From Spirometra erinaceieuropaei (lineage: Eukaryota > Platyhelminthes > Cestoda > Diphyllobothriidea > Diphyllobothriidae), in assembly GCA_902702965.1 (NCBI GenBank), contig CACRXP010000009.1, positions 1,446,930 to 1,510,929 on the forward strand: DNA of 64,000 nt. Direction: 5' to 3'. Both the position numbers and the translations under genes were made by a program. Below the pieces are notes generated by a model, which was not told the origin of the DNA, searched no databases, and saw nothing but the letters and a program-made list of their open reading frames with translations. Every line of letters begins with the position of its first letter. The first letter of the stretch is position 1. Below are positions 20,012-29,975 of the stretch, piece after piece.

Positions 20012-20790
20012 GATTGACACCAAATCATCTTTTCGAGTATTAGTTCGAGCACGAACAACTCGGTTTCTGCGATACCTTGAGGCAGCCTACATACGGCGGG
20101 AGAAACCCTACCTATGTGAACAGTTATCCCACGTGGTCAACCTCAGCCTCGCCTGGTAGATCTGAACTCTTTTGATTTAGGAATTCCCTCGGCCTGTTTA
20201 CTTCCCCATTTTCTTTCCTATGTAGTGTTTTGAAACTACCATTTTATTGATTAGTCTACGTGCAGCATAGTATGACTTTGCTGTTTTACGTTGATTTTTT
20301 CTGTCGACGTTCATACCTCTGTATCTTTTTCACTTGTTATCTGTGTTATGCAACGACAGGCTGCAGTTGATAAGACGTCGGTAAATTTACTGGTTCCAAC
20401 ATATTCTGCTGTCTATGCCTGCTATAAACATGTTTTCGTCAATCCTCTAAGATTTGTTTTAGAATATTCCCGATTAAGGCCGAGATTTTATTGAAGCCAT
20501 TTAAGAGGACCGTTTGGGGTGTTATGTATGATCACATACGTTTGGCTCGACAAGAGGCGTCGACTTGGTCCACGTAAGTGAGACCCCATGCTAACGCAAT
20601 GGTTGAATTATTAAAGACTAGAGATTTTATTTTAATCCTGCGGTCGAAAGTTTTTTCAAACTTAAGGCGCTTGTCGACTGAGCATTATTTCTATATACAA
20701 AGGCCTTGACTCGCCTCGTATCCGGCAGAACCGACTGTTCTAACATATACGTTGACAGTTTGACAACGACGATTTATTCCAAGCTAGATT
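20012..20790 (+). repeat. Block D, copy 1 (contains inverted M20/M19)
   Basis: It is almost the same as 59879-60665. It opens CACCAAATCATCTTTTCG, then from about 20120 reads as M20 and M19 in reverse (GTGGTCAACCTCAGCC, TTTTGAAACTACC). It ends with GAGGCGTCGACTTGGTCC and a CTTGACTCGCCTCGTATCC stretch. A plus-strand frame (20291-20494, VICVMQRQAAVDKTS) is shared by both copies. Confidence 0.75.
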
Positions 20791-21727
20791 ACACATCTTT
20801 TGAGTGATTGAACGTTCTTCTCTAGTTTACTACTTTCGCTGGTTTCGGATGAACTAGCCATTGGGCTAGCGAAACTGAGATCCGTGTACGATTTATTTAT
20901 CTTCCTGTTGATAACCCTTGCTTCTGTGTTTCCGAGGTGTTCGTCGAAAACGTTTACCTCAGTTTCTTTCGAAGCCTCCTCCTGAATATTCGGTCCACAA
21001 GGTGTTCCGATATCTTTATTGTTCAACATATTTGGGAGCCTCCGGCGGTCCTTCGTAGGCCTCCTGGTCGTGCTCCTTCGCTGGTCTGCGTGTTCATAAG
21101 CGGCCTTCGTTTTTTGAACCGAACAGAGGTGCGCGTTGTTTTTCTGGGATGTTTCGTTGTTTTCTGACTTCGCTGTGGCTAGTCTTTTTCTCTCCTAAGA
21201 GAGTAGCATTTAATTGTGTCTAGTTCTCTGAACGAACCTTCGTCAGTTTCAGCGTTTGATATGGCTAAAGTAGCCGTGGTTGCATATATTTTTTTCGGAT
21301 TTTGGATTGCCGAATTCGTCGGCTTCTTCTCTTCACGTAAGTGGTGAGTAACCTTCCTCAACTTTTCTACCTCCATGTTTAGACCTTCTAACTCCCCCTC
21401 CATTTTCGAAAACTTACGGATAAGTCCAAAATATGTGGTACAGATTTCATCTTCGCATCTGGCATCCCCCAACGTCACTAGACTTTTTGCTCGTTTTGCC
21501 GACATTGGTCTGACAGCCGAACGTCCAACACGGCCGACGTTAATATCATGCGTAATACATAATGTATCATTCGTTTGGACGACACTGGCGCGACTCAGTG
21601 GATTGGTGGTGATGACGGTTTTCTGGCCGAGCGACGGACTGGGCTCGAACCCCGCCTGGGGAAAGCACTTTACACCGTGTTTTGAAAGCATTTCTCTAGA
21701 TAACATTATTGAGTTTACAAGTTTCAA
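20784..21727 (-). pseudogene. Degenerate hydrophilic coding remnant, possibly LINE ORF1
   Basis: Two minus-strand frames follow each other: 21179-21727 (182 codons) and 20784-21029. The second extends upstream in frame to about 21190 without a stop, so one frameshift near 21185 would join them. The first has a coiled-coil-like segment (KFSKMEGELEGLNMEVEKL). The second is rich in Lys, Glu, Ser and Asn and ends with an Ile then stop. It is single copy in the window. Composition and position among retroelements fit a LINE ORF1, but no diagnostic motif is visible, and an exon of a host gene cannot be excluded. Confidence 0.4.
21588..21665 (+). mobile_element. Pol III-type (tRNA-like) SINE head
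   Basis: CTGGCGCGACTCAGTGG resembles an A box and GGGCTCGAACCCCGCC a B box about 55 bases on. This is a plus-strand unit that would overlap the start of the minus-strand frame at 21179-21727, showing that the N-terminal part of that frame is not original coding sequence. No second copy is in the window. Confidence 0.45.
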
Positions 21728-22012
21728 ACGGTTTTCTTAAAGATATGAGACGAACTTGAAACCAGATCAAAGATATGAGGTAAACGACTCAGCATTTCGT
21801 ATGTTTTGGGGATTGCTCAGTGCTGTTGCAGAAAGGCGACTGGACGAAGATAGGTTACCCCTCACAAGTCCTGGTGTAGGTTTCCAAGAATAGATCGGTC
21901 GAAAAGACAATTCGCATTCTTAATACCCACGAGCCTTGAGGACGTCCAGTAGATAGAAATCCCGATAAAAGTGAAATCCCTCGTGGTCGAAAATTTCAAT
22001 GGAGGGTAAAAC
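21728..22012. other. Unassigned segment before SINE-II
   Basis: It ends in AATCCCGATAAAAGTGAAA and CTCGTGGTCGAAAAT, shared with 51003-51058. The rest has no partner and no supported frame. Confidence 0.4.
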
Positions 22013-22167
22013 GGAACCCTAGCTCAACGGTACAACGTCTGACCCAATGCCCTAGGATTTTGGGGGTGAATACCAGATGTGCGAGCCCGGGGTCCAGTAA
22101 GGCTGGCTGATATTGGCTAATAAGTCAGAAATGGCCATCCCGGTATTCCGTGTGATCTTCATTTAAG
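22013..22167 (+). mobile_element. SINE-II, copy 2
   Basis: Same head (CCTAGCTCAACGGTACAACG), B-box region and body (GGCTGGCTGATATTGGC) as at 15465. It is at the same place relative to M5. The head is somewhat less decayed than copy 1. Confidence 0.75.
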
Positions 22168-22569
22168 TCAATTCCAAAAACGTTGGCTGTCGTGCTCCTT
22201 CCAGCAAAGCATCCGTGAAATTCCATGTTAGATTTAATGCTGTTCTTAGTATACAAGCACTCGATTAACTGTATTCTCATACATGTCATGGTTTCTTGGG
22301 GCAGGATGAGGGGGGAAGAACAAATTCAAGGGACTACATTGTGTTTCCACTGTCCGTGGCATTGTAACAGCTGACGACTTGTACAGCAAAGACTCTCTGG
22401 AATCCAGCCCAAACTCTGCCGGCGCAGAGGCAAAAATGTTTTGATTTAATCTTGTCTTGTCGACGCCAGTAAATCAGGCCAAACGCTACCTACATGATGG
22501 TTTCATTTTATAACTGCAGGGTACGAGTACATACCATTAATAACGTCACCAAATCTCCGTTACATTAAA
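22168..22569 (+). repeat. Module M5, copy 2, first part
   Basis: It matches 36690-37110, including GGGGGAAGAACA, GCATTGTAACAGCTGACG and AAAGACTCTCTGGAATCC. The module is interrupted by the tRNA palindrome at 22570-23145 and resumes after it. Confidence 0.7.
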
Positions 22570-22604
22570 GTAAATTCATACTGACCCTACTGCGAAAAAA
22601 GCGG

Positions 22605-22685
22605 CGCCTCGGTGGGATTCGAAACCACGCAGTAAGGGGAAGGCTTCAGTACAGCCAACGCTCTAACCACTTGAGCTACGAGGCC
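22605..22685 (-). tRNA. tRNA-Ser-like unit, anticodon-loop ACT
   Basis: On the minus strand an 81-nt unit has acceptor GGCCTCG with CGAGGCG (first pair mismatched), D stem GCTC/GAGC, a 4-bp stem GGCT/AGCC around loop GTACTGA (T33 then ACT), a 12-nt variable region and B box GGTTTCGAATCCCACC. A run of six T (AAAAAA at 22595-22600 on plus) follows, as a Pol III terminator would. ACT would read AGU, which is normally read by GCT, so a pseudo-tRNA or SINE head is more likely than a working gene. Confidence 0.55.
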
Positions 22686-23029
22686 CCGCCGGTCAACGCG
22701 TGTTTAATCACATTTGGGTTAAATTACCCGCCCAACCTTCTGCAACGTCTGGACTCCACAAAATCTGACACAGTATGTTGACTGCCCAAGCAGGATTTCC
22801 TACGTGGTTCGCCTAGAATGCACCAGATATATACTAGGCTAACGTAATTCATTGCGATTGTGTGAGATTAGGATTAATTCGTAGTCATCTCGTGGATTCT
22901 AGGTAAATTACTTAGGAAATCCTGGATGGGCAGTCAACTTATTGCATCCGATTTGGTGGATTCCAGACCTTGAAGGAGGTTGAGCGGGTAAATTGGCCCA
23001 AATGTGATTAAAAACGCGTCGTCCGGCGG

Positions 23030-23110
23030 GGCCTCTTAGCTCAAGTGGTTAGAACGTTGGCTGTACTGAAGCCTTCCCCTTACTGCGTGGGTTCGAATCC
23101 CATCGAGGCG
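23030..23110 (+). tRNA. tRNA-Ser-like unit, inverted partner
   Basis: It differs from its partner at four of 81 positions by eye. The same ACT loop and variable region are present, with B box GGGTTCGAATCCC and TTTTT at 23116-23120. One D-stem pair is broken here (GCTC/GAAC). Confidence 0.55.
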
Positions 23111-23145
23111 CCGCGTTTTTCACAGTTGGTTCAATATGAATTATT

Positions 23146-23540
23146 CCAAATCTGCCAAAATATTAATTAAACTAAATTGTTTCGGACTCGACCACTATTT
23201 CGGTGTCGGCTAGTCTCGGACGGCGTGGACACTGCTCAGCGGGATGTAGTTCAGTCAACTGTTCGCTGTGTCAACAAGGATATATACACCCCTAAACATG
23301 ACGATTTGCGCAGAACGTATTCATCAACTCCGAAAAACTGCCACGAACGTCAGTTGATGCACACAGGCGCAATGCAGTCCGATCACAGCCCTGTTGGCCA
23401 CATCGTAAAGCAATCTGCATTTAGTTCAGAGCTGAGCTCTTGGTGCCGTTGTCCTTGGTAAGAGGTGAGTTTAGTGGTAAAAAGCATCGCTCAACTTAAA
23501 TAAAACAAGGCGGGGTTTATTTACATCAAACAGTGCAAAT
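23146..23540 (+). repeat. Module M5, copy 2, second part
   Basis: TTTCGGACTCGACCAC, GGTGTCGGCTAGTCTCGG and AGCGGGATGTAGTTCAG match 15720 and 37130. The plus frame 23177-23461 shares TAQRDVVQSTVRCVNKD with 15760. Confidence 0.7.
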
Positions 23541-25260
23541 CACGTGCGTGACCGATCTCATGAAATGTTGGCCGATATTCGTTTTCTATTAGGGAGGACT
23601 AATAAGGTGACGTTGTAATTTTAATCATCATGTAGCATTATCCTATAGTATTTAAATATTGCCAGGTTGCCAGCTTTTAAATACACTGCTTTTCAGTCTC
23701 CTGTAGGAATCGTATTCGGTACAAAATGACTGCTTATGCAGCATGCTTTTTTTCCCATTGATTTTCGATGGTCATACAAATGTAAATATGTTTTATAGAA
23801 AATATGCACGGAAGTATGCTTTTTTTACTCGTTTGATAGAAAATTACAGTCTTTATGCCTTAGACCGTAAAGAAGATTATCTTTCGGCATTCAATAGTGG
23901 CTAATTATCAGGTGTTTAAGACCGTGCTATTTCCATATGCACTGAGAACATGGACGGCCATATTTGCAGCCCCAAATTGCGCAGAAAAGCTGCCTATATG
24001 AGGAGGTTCGTTCTCAAGGTTTGGTGTTGCAAAACCATTGGTCGGATGTGTTGGTGCAGCCCCAACTGAAGTAAACGAAACCCAGCCGTCTGTAATAAGG
24101 GACCAGAAGTAATAGCAGATTTTAAAAGTGGGCTCAGGGAACGCACAGGCGACGAGGTCAATTTATCGTACACAAAATAATAGATATACGGAATGCGCAA
24201 TTGTACCTTGAATGGTTGAGGAATGGTTGCCCTATCCACTAACTTCATCCTCTTACCCTTAGCTCTAACTCTAACTCCTAACCCAAACCTCAACGGTCCA
24301 TCAGGTGGGGCTACGAAACCACACCCTACCAAATCATTTGTCATCTTAGGAGAACTATGAGCAATTCAGACAAGTCGGGTCCCTCGAATGGAGATAACAC
24401 ATTTCAATACGAAAGCTAACTCTGAATTCCCAGGTCTTGACATCCTTTTGCGACAGCTAATTTGACACTGTTCCGACAAGTTCAAAGGATGCCTTCTGTT
24501 AGCTCAGTAGAAACAATGACGTTGTGATTGTGTGAAAGAAGAGCTGATTTATATCTTATGAAACAGATCCAGACCCTCAAGTACTGGGATCGCGCACAGG
24601 CCACGGAAAAAAACAGCACTTTTTTCATTTTTGGAACGGTGCTCATGATTCATACATCCTCCAAGGCCGAATCAAGGTCTACGTGTGCACACCATTGATG
24701 TCAGTGCCAAAAGCGCCTTTTTCTCAGTTTCAGATACTATTTTTATGCCAAAACAGAGTGATGATCATCTCCGAGACACACCTCGTCAGAATACATTATG
24801 TCCTTTAAGCTGACAGTAATCTGACAAACGAACACACCTACAGTTTAAAGGAAGCAAGTGGTGTTCTGTGAATACTTGTACAACAAAATCAAAGTACATA
24901 TTTGACCTAGTTAGCTTGAGTTCGTGAGTGACCTAAAATTCTGGACACAGCTGCATGTGCGCAGAAGTGATCTTTATGCGTTTCACCAATATGTCGCTAC
25001 CAAAGTGTTTGGAAGAATCATTCACTTTCTAACTCGACAAGTCAGTAAATTTGGTTTCGACTTTGTGCACTTGAAACGTCGATACTGGTTAGTCGACCAT
25101 GCTCCACAAAAGGCCAGCAGCATGGAGAATCGGTTCCTGTGCGGCCTTATTCCTACTTAGACTATTTCCCTGGACTTCCAGTTTTGATTACTCGAGCGGC
25201 TAGTTCTTTGTTTGGAAAATTCCATCATTCATAAAGCAGAAGTAAGGACTATTGTGGATG
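23541..25260 (+). repeat. Short A, M6 and M7, unit 2
   Basis: Short A opens at 23541. M6 starts near 23930; its minus frame contains THPTNGFATP and ENEPPHIGSFSAQFG and stays open. M7 (24430-25180) has GGAACGGTGCTCATGATTC, ACACACCTCGTCAGAATAC and CGTTTCACCAATATGTCGC. It is also at 38230, 40870 and 53150. Confidence 0.7.
24250..24293 (+). repeat. Degenerate telomere-like CCTAAC repeat, unit 2
   Basis: CTCTAACTCTAACTCCTAAC followed by CC continues the same pattern as 16789-16829, in the same position in M6. Confidence 0.5.
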
Positions 25261-26939
25261 AATTACAAGAGATGGGCTAACTCATGAAATTTTAACAAAA
25301 ATTTTCGACTCGAAAATATTGCCTAGACATAGTCGTCATATTAATCCCTATGCAGTAAAATCCCAAGCAACTCAGTTAGTTTATAATGCTGGCTTTTAAA
25401 CGAGCATTTTTCGTCCACGTACAAAGACCACACTCGGCAACAAGTAACTACTTTTATAGCATTGAGTTTTCACCTTAATTTTTTATGCCCTTATACATTG
25501 AAACATATTTCGTGGTTAACATGCATGCAAATGTTCATTATTTCTCTCATTTTGTATACAATGACGTCCTTGTATTTACTTTCCAGCTCGACCAGTCAGC
25601 GAATTTCTTTTTGACTTGTAAATGTGTTTAAAATAGATAAGCTTACTCATGAAATTTTAACAAAAATGTTCGACTCGAAAATATTGCCTAGACAGGGTCG
25701 TCATATTAATCCCTATGCAGTACAATCCCACGCGATTCAGTTAGTTAAGGATGCTGCTTTTTGAACGAACATTGTTCGGCTACCAACAAAGACCACAGTC
25801 GGGAAAATGTGACTACCTTAATAGCATTGTGTTTTCACATTTTTTGCACTTGAAGGAAACGTATAATGCCGTTTTTACGAAGATTCTCATTATGAGATTT
25901 TTGAGACTGTGAATTTCCCGTTCATAAATCATAGTGTCCTCACATTTACTAGTGTTGCTTGTAAAGTCCAAAATGTGATCAAATTCACCGCTAAATTATA
26001 TGAACCTTATATGGTACCTCTTAATAGTGTATCGCAATGAATGATTTTCCATACTCGGAGAATATAAAGCTTGTGATTTGGAAACCCTGGATGCAAGTTT
26101 GACGACATGACGGATTTCAAGTTATTCGGTAATACGAAAAGTATTTTTTTTTTAATTTCCTTACCCAGACTTCAAATACAAAAATTAAAAAGACGTAATT
26201 TTTTAACAACTCAGTGAATGAATTAATAGCCACATGTTTCGGGAATATATATATTTGAAATGGTAAGGGCATCAATTGTCAACAGGAAAACGTCACGGTA
26301 CTAGAGCAGTTTGCTTTAATCAGTTAAAAGGACAGTCTAATGAAGTAAACGATTTATCATGGAATGTGCATTTGAATGCACATTGTGCGGCCACCCACAA
26401 AGACCACAATCGGTGAAAAGTGACTACTTTAATAGCATTGGGTTTTTACATTCCTTTTTTATGCCCTTATATTTTCAAATACATTTCGTGGTAAACATGC
26501 ATGAAACTATTCATTCTTTCACTCAATTACGTCTTATTTAAAGTCTGCACTTGAAGGACACGTATAATGCCGTTTTTACGAAGATTCTCATTATGAGATT
26601 TTTGAGACTGTGAATTTCCAGTTCATAAATCATAGTGTCCTCGCATTAACTAGTGTTGCTTGTAAAGTTCAAAATGGGCTAAAATTCACCGCCATATTAT
26701 AAGAACCTTATATGGTCCCTCTTAATAGTGTATCGAAATAAAGGATTTTCCGTGAACGGAGAATATAAAGCTTGTGATTGGGAAACCCTGGATGCAAGTT
26801 TAACGGCATGTCGGTTTGCAAGGAATTCGGTATAGGGAAAGTATATTTCAACTCCATCTTACCCAACCTGCAAATACAAAAATTCAAAAGGACGTAATTT
26901 TTTAGCAAATCAGTGAATGAATTAATATCTTAATGTTTC
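25261..26939 (+). repeat. Module M8, locally repeated, unit 2
   Basis: TTCGACTCGAAAATATTGCC appears at about 25303 and 25672, and later M8 text (CACCGC.AAATTAT, AATATAAAGCTTGTGATT) occurs before 26100 and again near 26700. This unit therefore has two to three partial M8 copies. A similar doubling is in unit 3 (38940 and 39440); unit 4 has one. Confidence 0.7.
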
Positions 26940-27452
26940 AGAAATATGTATTTAAATTTGTAAGGGCATCACTCGTCAACAGAAAGACATCACGGTACTG
27001 AAGCAGTCAACTTTAATGAATTAAAATTTGAGGAGGCCAAATAAGTTTGTTCAAAGTACAGTTTTCGGAAGTAAATGAATTATCATGGAATCGGGCTGCA
27101 AAGTGACCAATAAAACGACCCTACAAACGCAGTTAATTCGGGTCGAAAACTCGTTTCACACTTTCGCTAATCATTTCCAGAGTTAGCACATCTACTGCAG
27201 TTGAAATGACATATAGCAAAGCCCAGATTTATGAAACAAAACCTCTAAATCCAAACGATCTAAAGTCGGCGGAAACGGAACAGTGAAGTCAAACTAAACA
27301 TGTCTTCCCTAATTCTAAATGTTCCGTTTAAGATTATTTCCGATTAAATCAAAGATTCTACTGAGGCTGATGGACTTTGATTCAAATATACATATGGGGC
27401 TTCAGTCTGAGCCTATAAGACTCAAGAAGACTGATCTACTACAATTTGCCTC
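26940..27452 (+). repeat. Module M9, first copy beside a LINE fragment
   Basis: It matches M9 elsewhere. From about 27242 to 27452 it looks identical to 28305-28514. It stops at CTACAATTTG, where other copies continue GCGATTAATTTC. Confidence 0.75.
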
Positions 27453-28005
27453 CACCCCTTCTGGTTTCTCTGTCTCGGCGGAAGAGATGATATCCAGGGA
27501 GCATGAGCTCTCTAGCATCAACCTGTTCGGACAACCATGTTTCTGTTATTGAGATAACGTCTGGATAAAGGTCATAGGTATGGATAAGGAGTTCGTCCAG
27601 TTTTGAAAGTACACTTTGCGCGTTAGTATACATGAATATGAGTTTCGAGCTCATGCGAGATTTTTTGCAAAACCGACACGGGCTACTGGGGTAGATTTGC
27701 GGTCATTCTGATCGGCTCGATGCAGAGGGGAGCGGAATGTCGTTTGACAGTCCGGTCTTTGTAGATTGTCAAGTTTTTTCTCCGTTGGTTTGCCGTGTTC
27801 TCAATTCTAGGACAAGTTCGCGGCGTTTCATTCTCTCGGCAGCTAAGTAGGCCGGCTAAAAAAGCACTCTTTTATGGGAATGCTTCAATCGAAAACGCCT
27901 GAAAAGGATTAGTTTCGCCTGGTCATTGCTACCTAGGACGATTTTCAGGGGTCTTGGTCGCGTCTTCGGAGTGCATTTCTACGCCTAACAAGACGAAACA
28001 TGTTT
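27453..28005 (-). pseudogene. LINE fragment: ORF1 C-terminus and endonuclease N-terminus
   Basis: The frame at 27439-27654 contains FMYTNAQSVLSKLDEL, PDVISITETWLSE and GYHLFRRDRETRRGGG, the start of the AP-like endonuclease of CR1/Jockey-type non-LTR retrotransposons. Upstream on the same strand a broken frame with AERMKRRELVLELRTRQ fits the end of an ORF1-like protein. It is cut off within the endonuclease at 27453. Stops upstream show decay. It is flanked by duplicated M9 sequence, not a short target-site duplication. Confidence 0.75.
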
Positions 28006-28570
28006 CAACAATATACATTTGAATTAGTAAGGCCATGAAACGTCAACAGAAAACGTCACGGTGCCAGAGCAGTCAGCTTTAATGAGTTAAAATTTGAGAA
28101 GGTCAAAAAGTTTGTTCAAAAGACAGTATACTGAAGTAAATGAATTATCATGGAATCGGGCTGCAAAGTGACCAATAAAACAACCCTACGTAGGCAGTCA
28201 ATTCGGGTCTACAACTCGTTTTATAATTTTGCTAATCATTTAATGAGTTAGCGCATCTACTGTAGTTGAGGTGACATATAGCAAAGCCCAGATTTATGAG
28301 ACAAGACCTCTAAATCCAAACGATCTAAAGTCGGCGGAAACGGAACAGTGAAGTCAAACTAAACATGTCTTCCCTAATTCTAAATGTTCCGTTTAAGATT
28401 ATTTCCGATTAAATCAAAGATTCTACTGAGGCTGATGGACTTTGATTCAAATATACATATGGGGCTTCAGTCTGAGCCTATAAGACTCAAGAAGACTGAT
28501 CTACTACAATTTGGCAATTAATTTTTGGGGGATTAAAAAGATGCAATTTCGAGACTGCTGTGTCTCCTAT
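28006..28570 (+). repeat. Module M9, second copy
   Basis: It begins again near TACATTTGAATTAGTAAGG and runs to GAGACTGCTGTGTCTCC, where the next LINE begins. The first part differs from 26940 at several positions but the last 210 bp appear identical. Confidence 0.75.
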
Positions 28571-29975
28571 AGAAGCTCAGCCACATAGGGGTAAGAGGCA
28601 AGCTTTTGAAGTGGATTGAAAACTTTTTGGTCGGTCGGTTCCAGACTGTTCGTCTTGGTGGCCAGCAATCGGCAGAGGTGACGGTTACGAGCGGAGTAGC
28701 TCAGGGTTCCGTTCTTGGCCCTATCCTCTTCCTCGTCTATATTGATGACTTCATCCATGGGTTGGACTGTGACAATATCATGTTTGCTGACGATATAAAG
28801 CTTTGGACCGTCAACCGCAACGAGGACGATGAAGCAAATCTACACGCAAACTTGGACAGACTCGAACAATTGTCAGGCCACTGGCTCCTCCCATTTAATG
28901 TTACCAAGTGCAACATACTGAGAAATGGCAGAATCAGCCCTGCGCACCGGAAGAAGTACCATCTAAATCACACACCGCTGTCATTGGTAGAGATTCAGAA
29001 GGATCTAGGTGTGTGGATAACATCTTCACTAAAGCCATCATTCCACAGCTTGAAAGCAGCGAAATCCGCAATTTCCAGCTTATATCTCATTAAGCGGGCA
29101 TTTGCCAAGTCCGACGAAGAGTGCTTTCGCAAGGTCTTCGGGATGTTTGTGCGCCCACAGTTAGAATTTGTCATTGAGGCCTGGAGACCCTGGACTGTTA
29201 AAGATCGTACCACTCACAAAAAGTCCAACGACGGGCAACCAAGCTTCTCAGAGGTCATCAAAACCTACCTTACGAAACTAGACTGCCAAATCTTAACCTC
29301 TTTCCCCTGGACTACAGACAACTCCATGGCGATTTAATTCAAACGTTTAGAATGCTACGGGTTCAGGACTGCTGCCTCGCGTCCGGCGACTTCTTTGAGC
29401 TGGCCACCACTACTAGCTTGAGAGGACACCCTCTGAAACTACGTGTGACAGGAGCGAGACTGGACGCAAGGAGGTCCTTCTTCAGCCACTGAGTGGTAAA
29501 GGCATGGAACGCCCTGCCTGTGGACGTCATCATGTCCTCATCCGTGGACTCATTTAAGAGAAAGCTTGACCAGTACAGGGATATGTACCTCCACAGCATC
29601 AGAAACTAACGAATTCCCCCCCCCCTGTGCCACCCGCCCCATCCAATGTTTTATGTTACAAAGCATGCTACTACCTATATTTTAGTAACATTACGTTTTA
29701 CAATTCTTGCTATCTCCTGACCGCCACTTATGCGCTCGCTTTGATATTACTTGGTCCATTCAGTACCGTACTGGATATTGTACAATTTTGACATAGAAGA
29801 CATTCACAGACAAATTCATACCAGTGACCAATGCTTGTTGTATGTAATTACTTGCCGAATATTTTTTCACACTTGCCTTACACATTGTTTTTTTTATGAC
29901 GTTATTGTAACCAAAAGGGAGTTCAAAGGCGCTCGCCTACTTTTCCCTTAATAAATCTGATCTGATCTGATCTGA
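28571..29975 (+). pseudogene. CR1/Jockey-like LINE, reverse transcriptase fragment and 3' end
   Basis: The frame 28573-29337 has KLLKWIENFL, SGVAQGSVLGPILFL (usual GVPQGS with P to A), FADDIKLW carrying the catalytic Asp pair, and QKDLGVWI, so it covers the palm from RT motif 3 onward and the thumb. Everything 5' of this is missing. A frameshift near 29200 moves the C-terminal frame, which resumes with LRGHPLKLRVTGARLD and VVKAWNALPVDVI after an in-frame TGA at about 29490. The 3' UTR has ten C at 29616-29625 and AATAAA at 29950. This copy cannot make a working protein. Confidence 0.85.
29956..29975 (+). repeat. (TCTGA)4 terminal repeat of LINE
   Basis: Four TCTGA units follow AATAAA and mark the 3' end of the LINE. 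Short terminal repeats instead of poly(A) are typical of CR1-like elements. M10 begins immediately after. Confidence 0.75.

Larger units (their letters stand above)
22570..23145. repeat. Imperfect palindrome with a tRNA-like unit in each arm
   Basis: About 245 bases at 22570-22815 return inverted at 22895-23145, around a spacer of about 80 bases. Each arm has a Ser-like tRNA unit near its outer end and a run of T beyond the 3' end of the unit. Inner arm text such as TGGGCAGTCAAC and GTGATTAAA.ACGCGT is shared. The tRNA segments are about 95% identical by eye, the rest nearer 80%. Confidence 0.7.

Noticed and set aside
23030..23110. Working tRNA gene
   Set aside because: Broken D-stem pair, acceptor mismatch, unusual ACT loop and a repeat context favour a tRNA-derived unit.
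27439..29975. One full-length LINE
   Set aside because: The endonuclease and RT parts are in opposite orientation and separated by duplicated M9 sequence.
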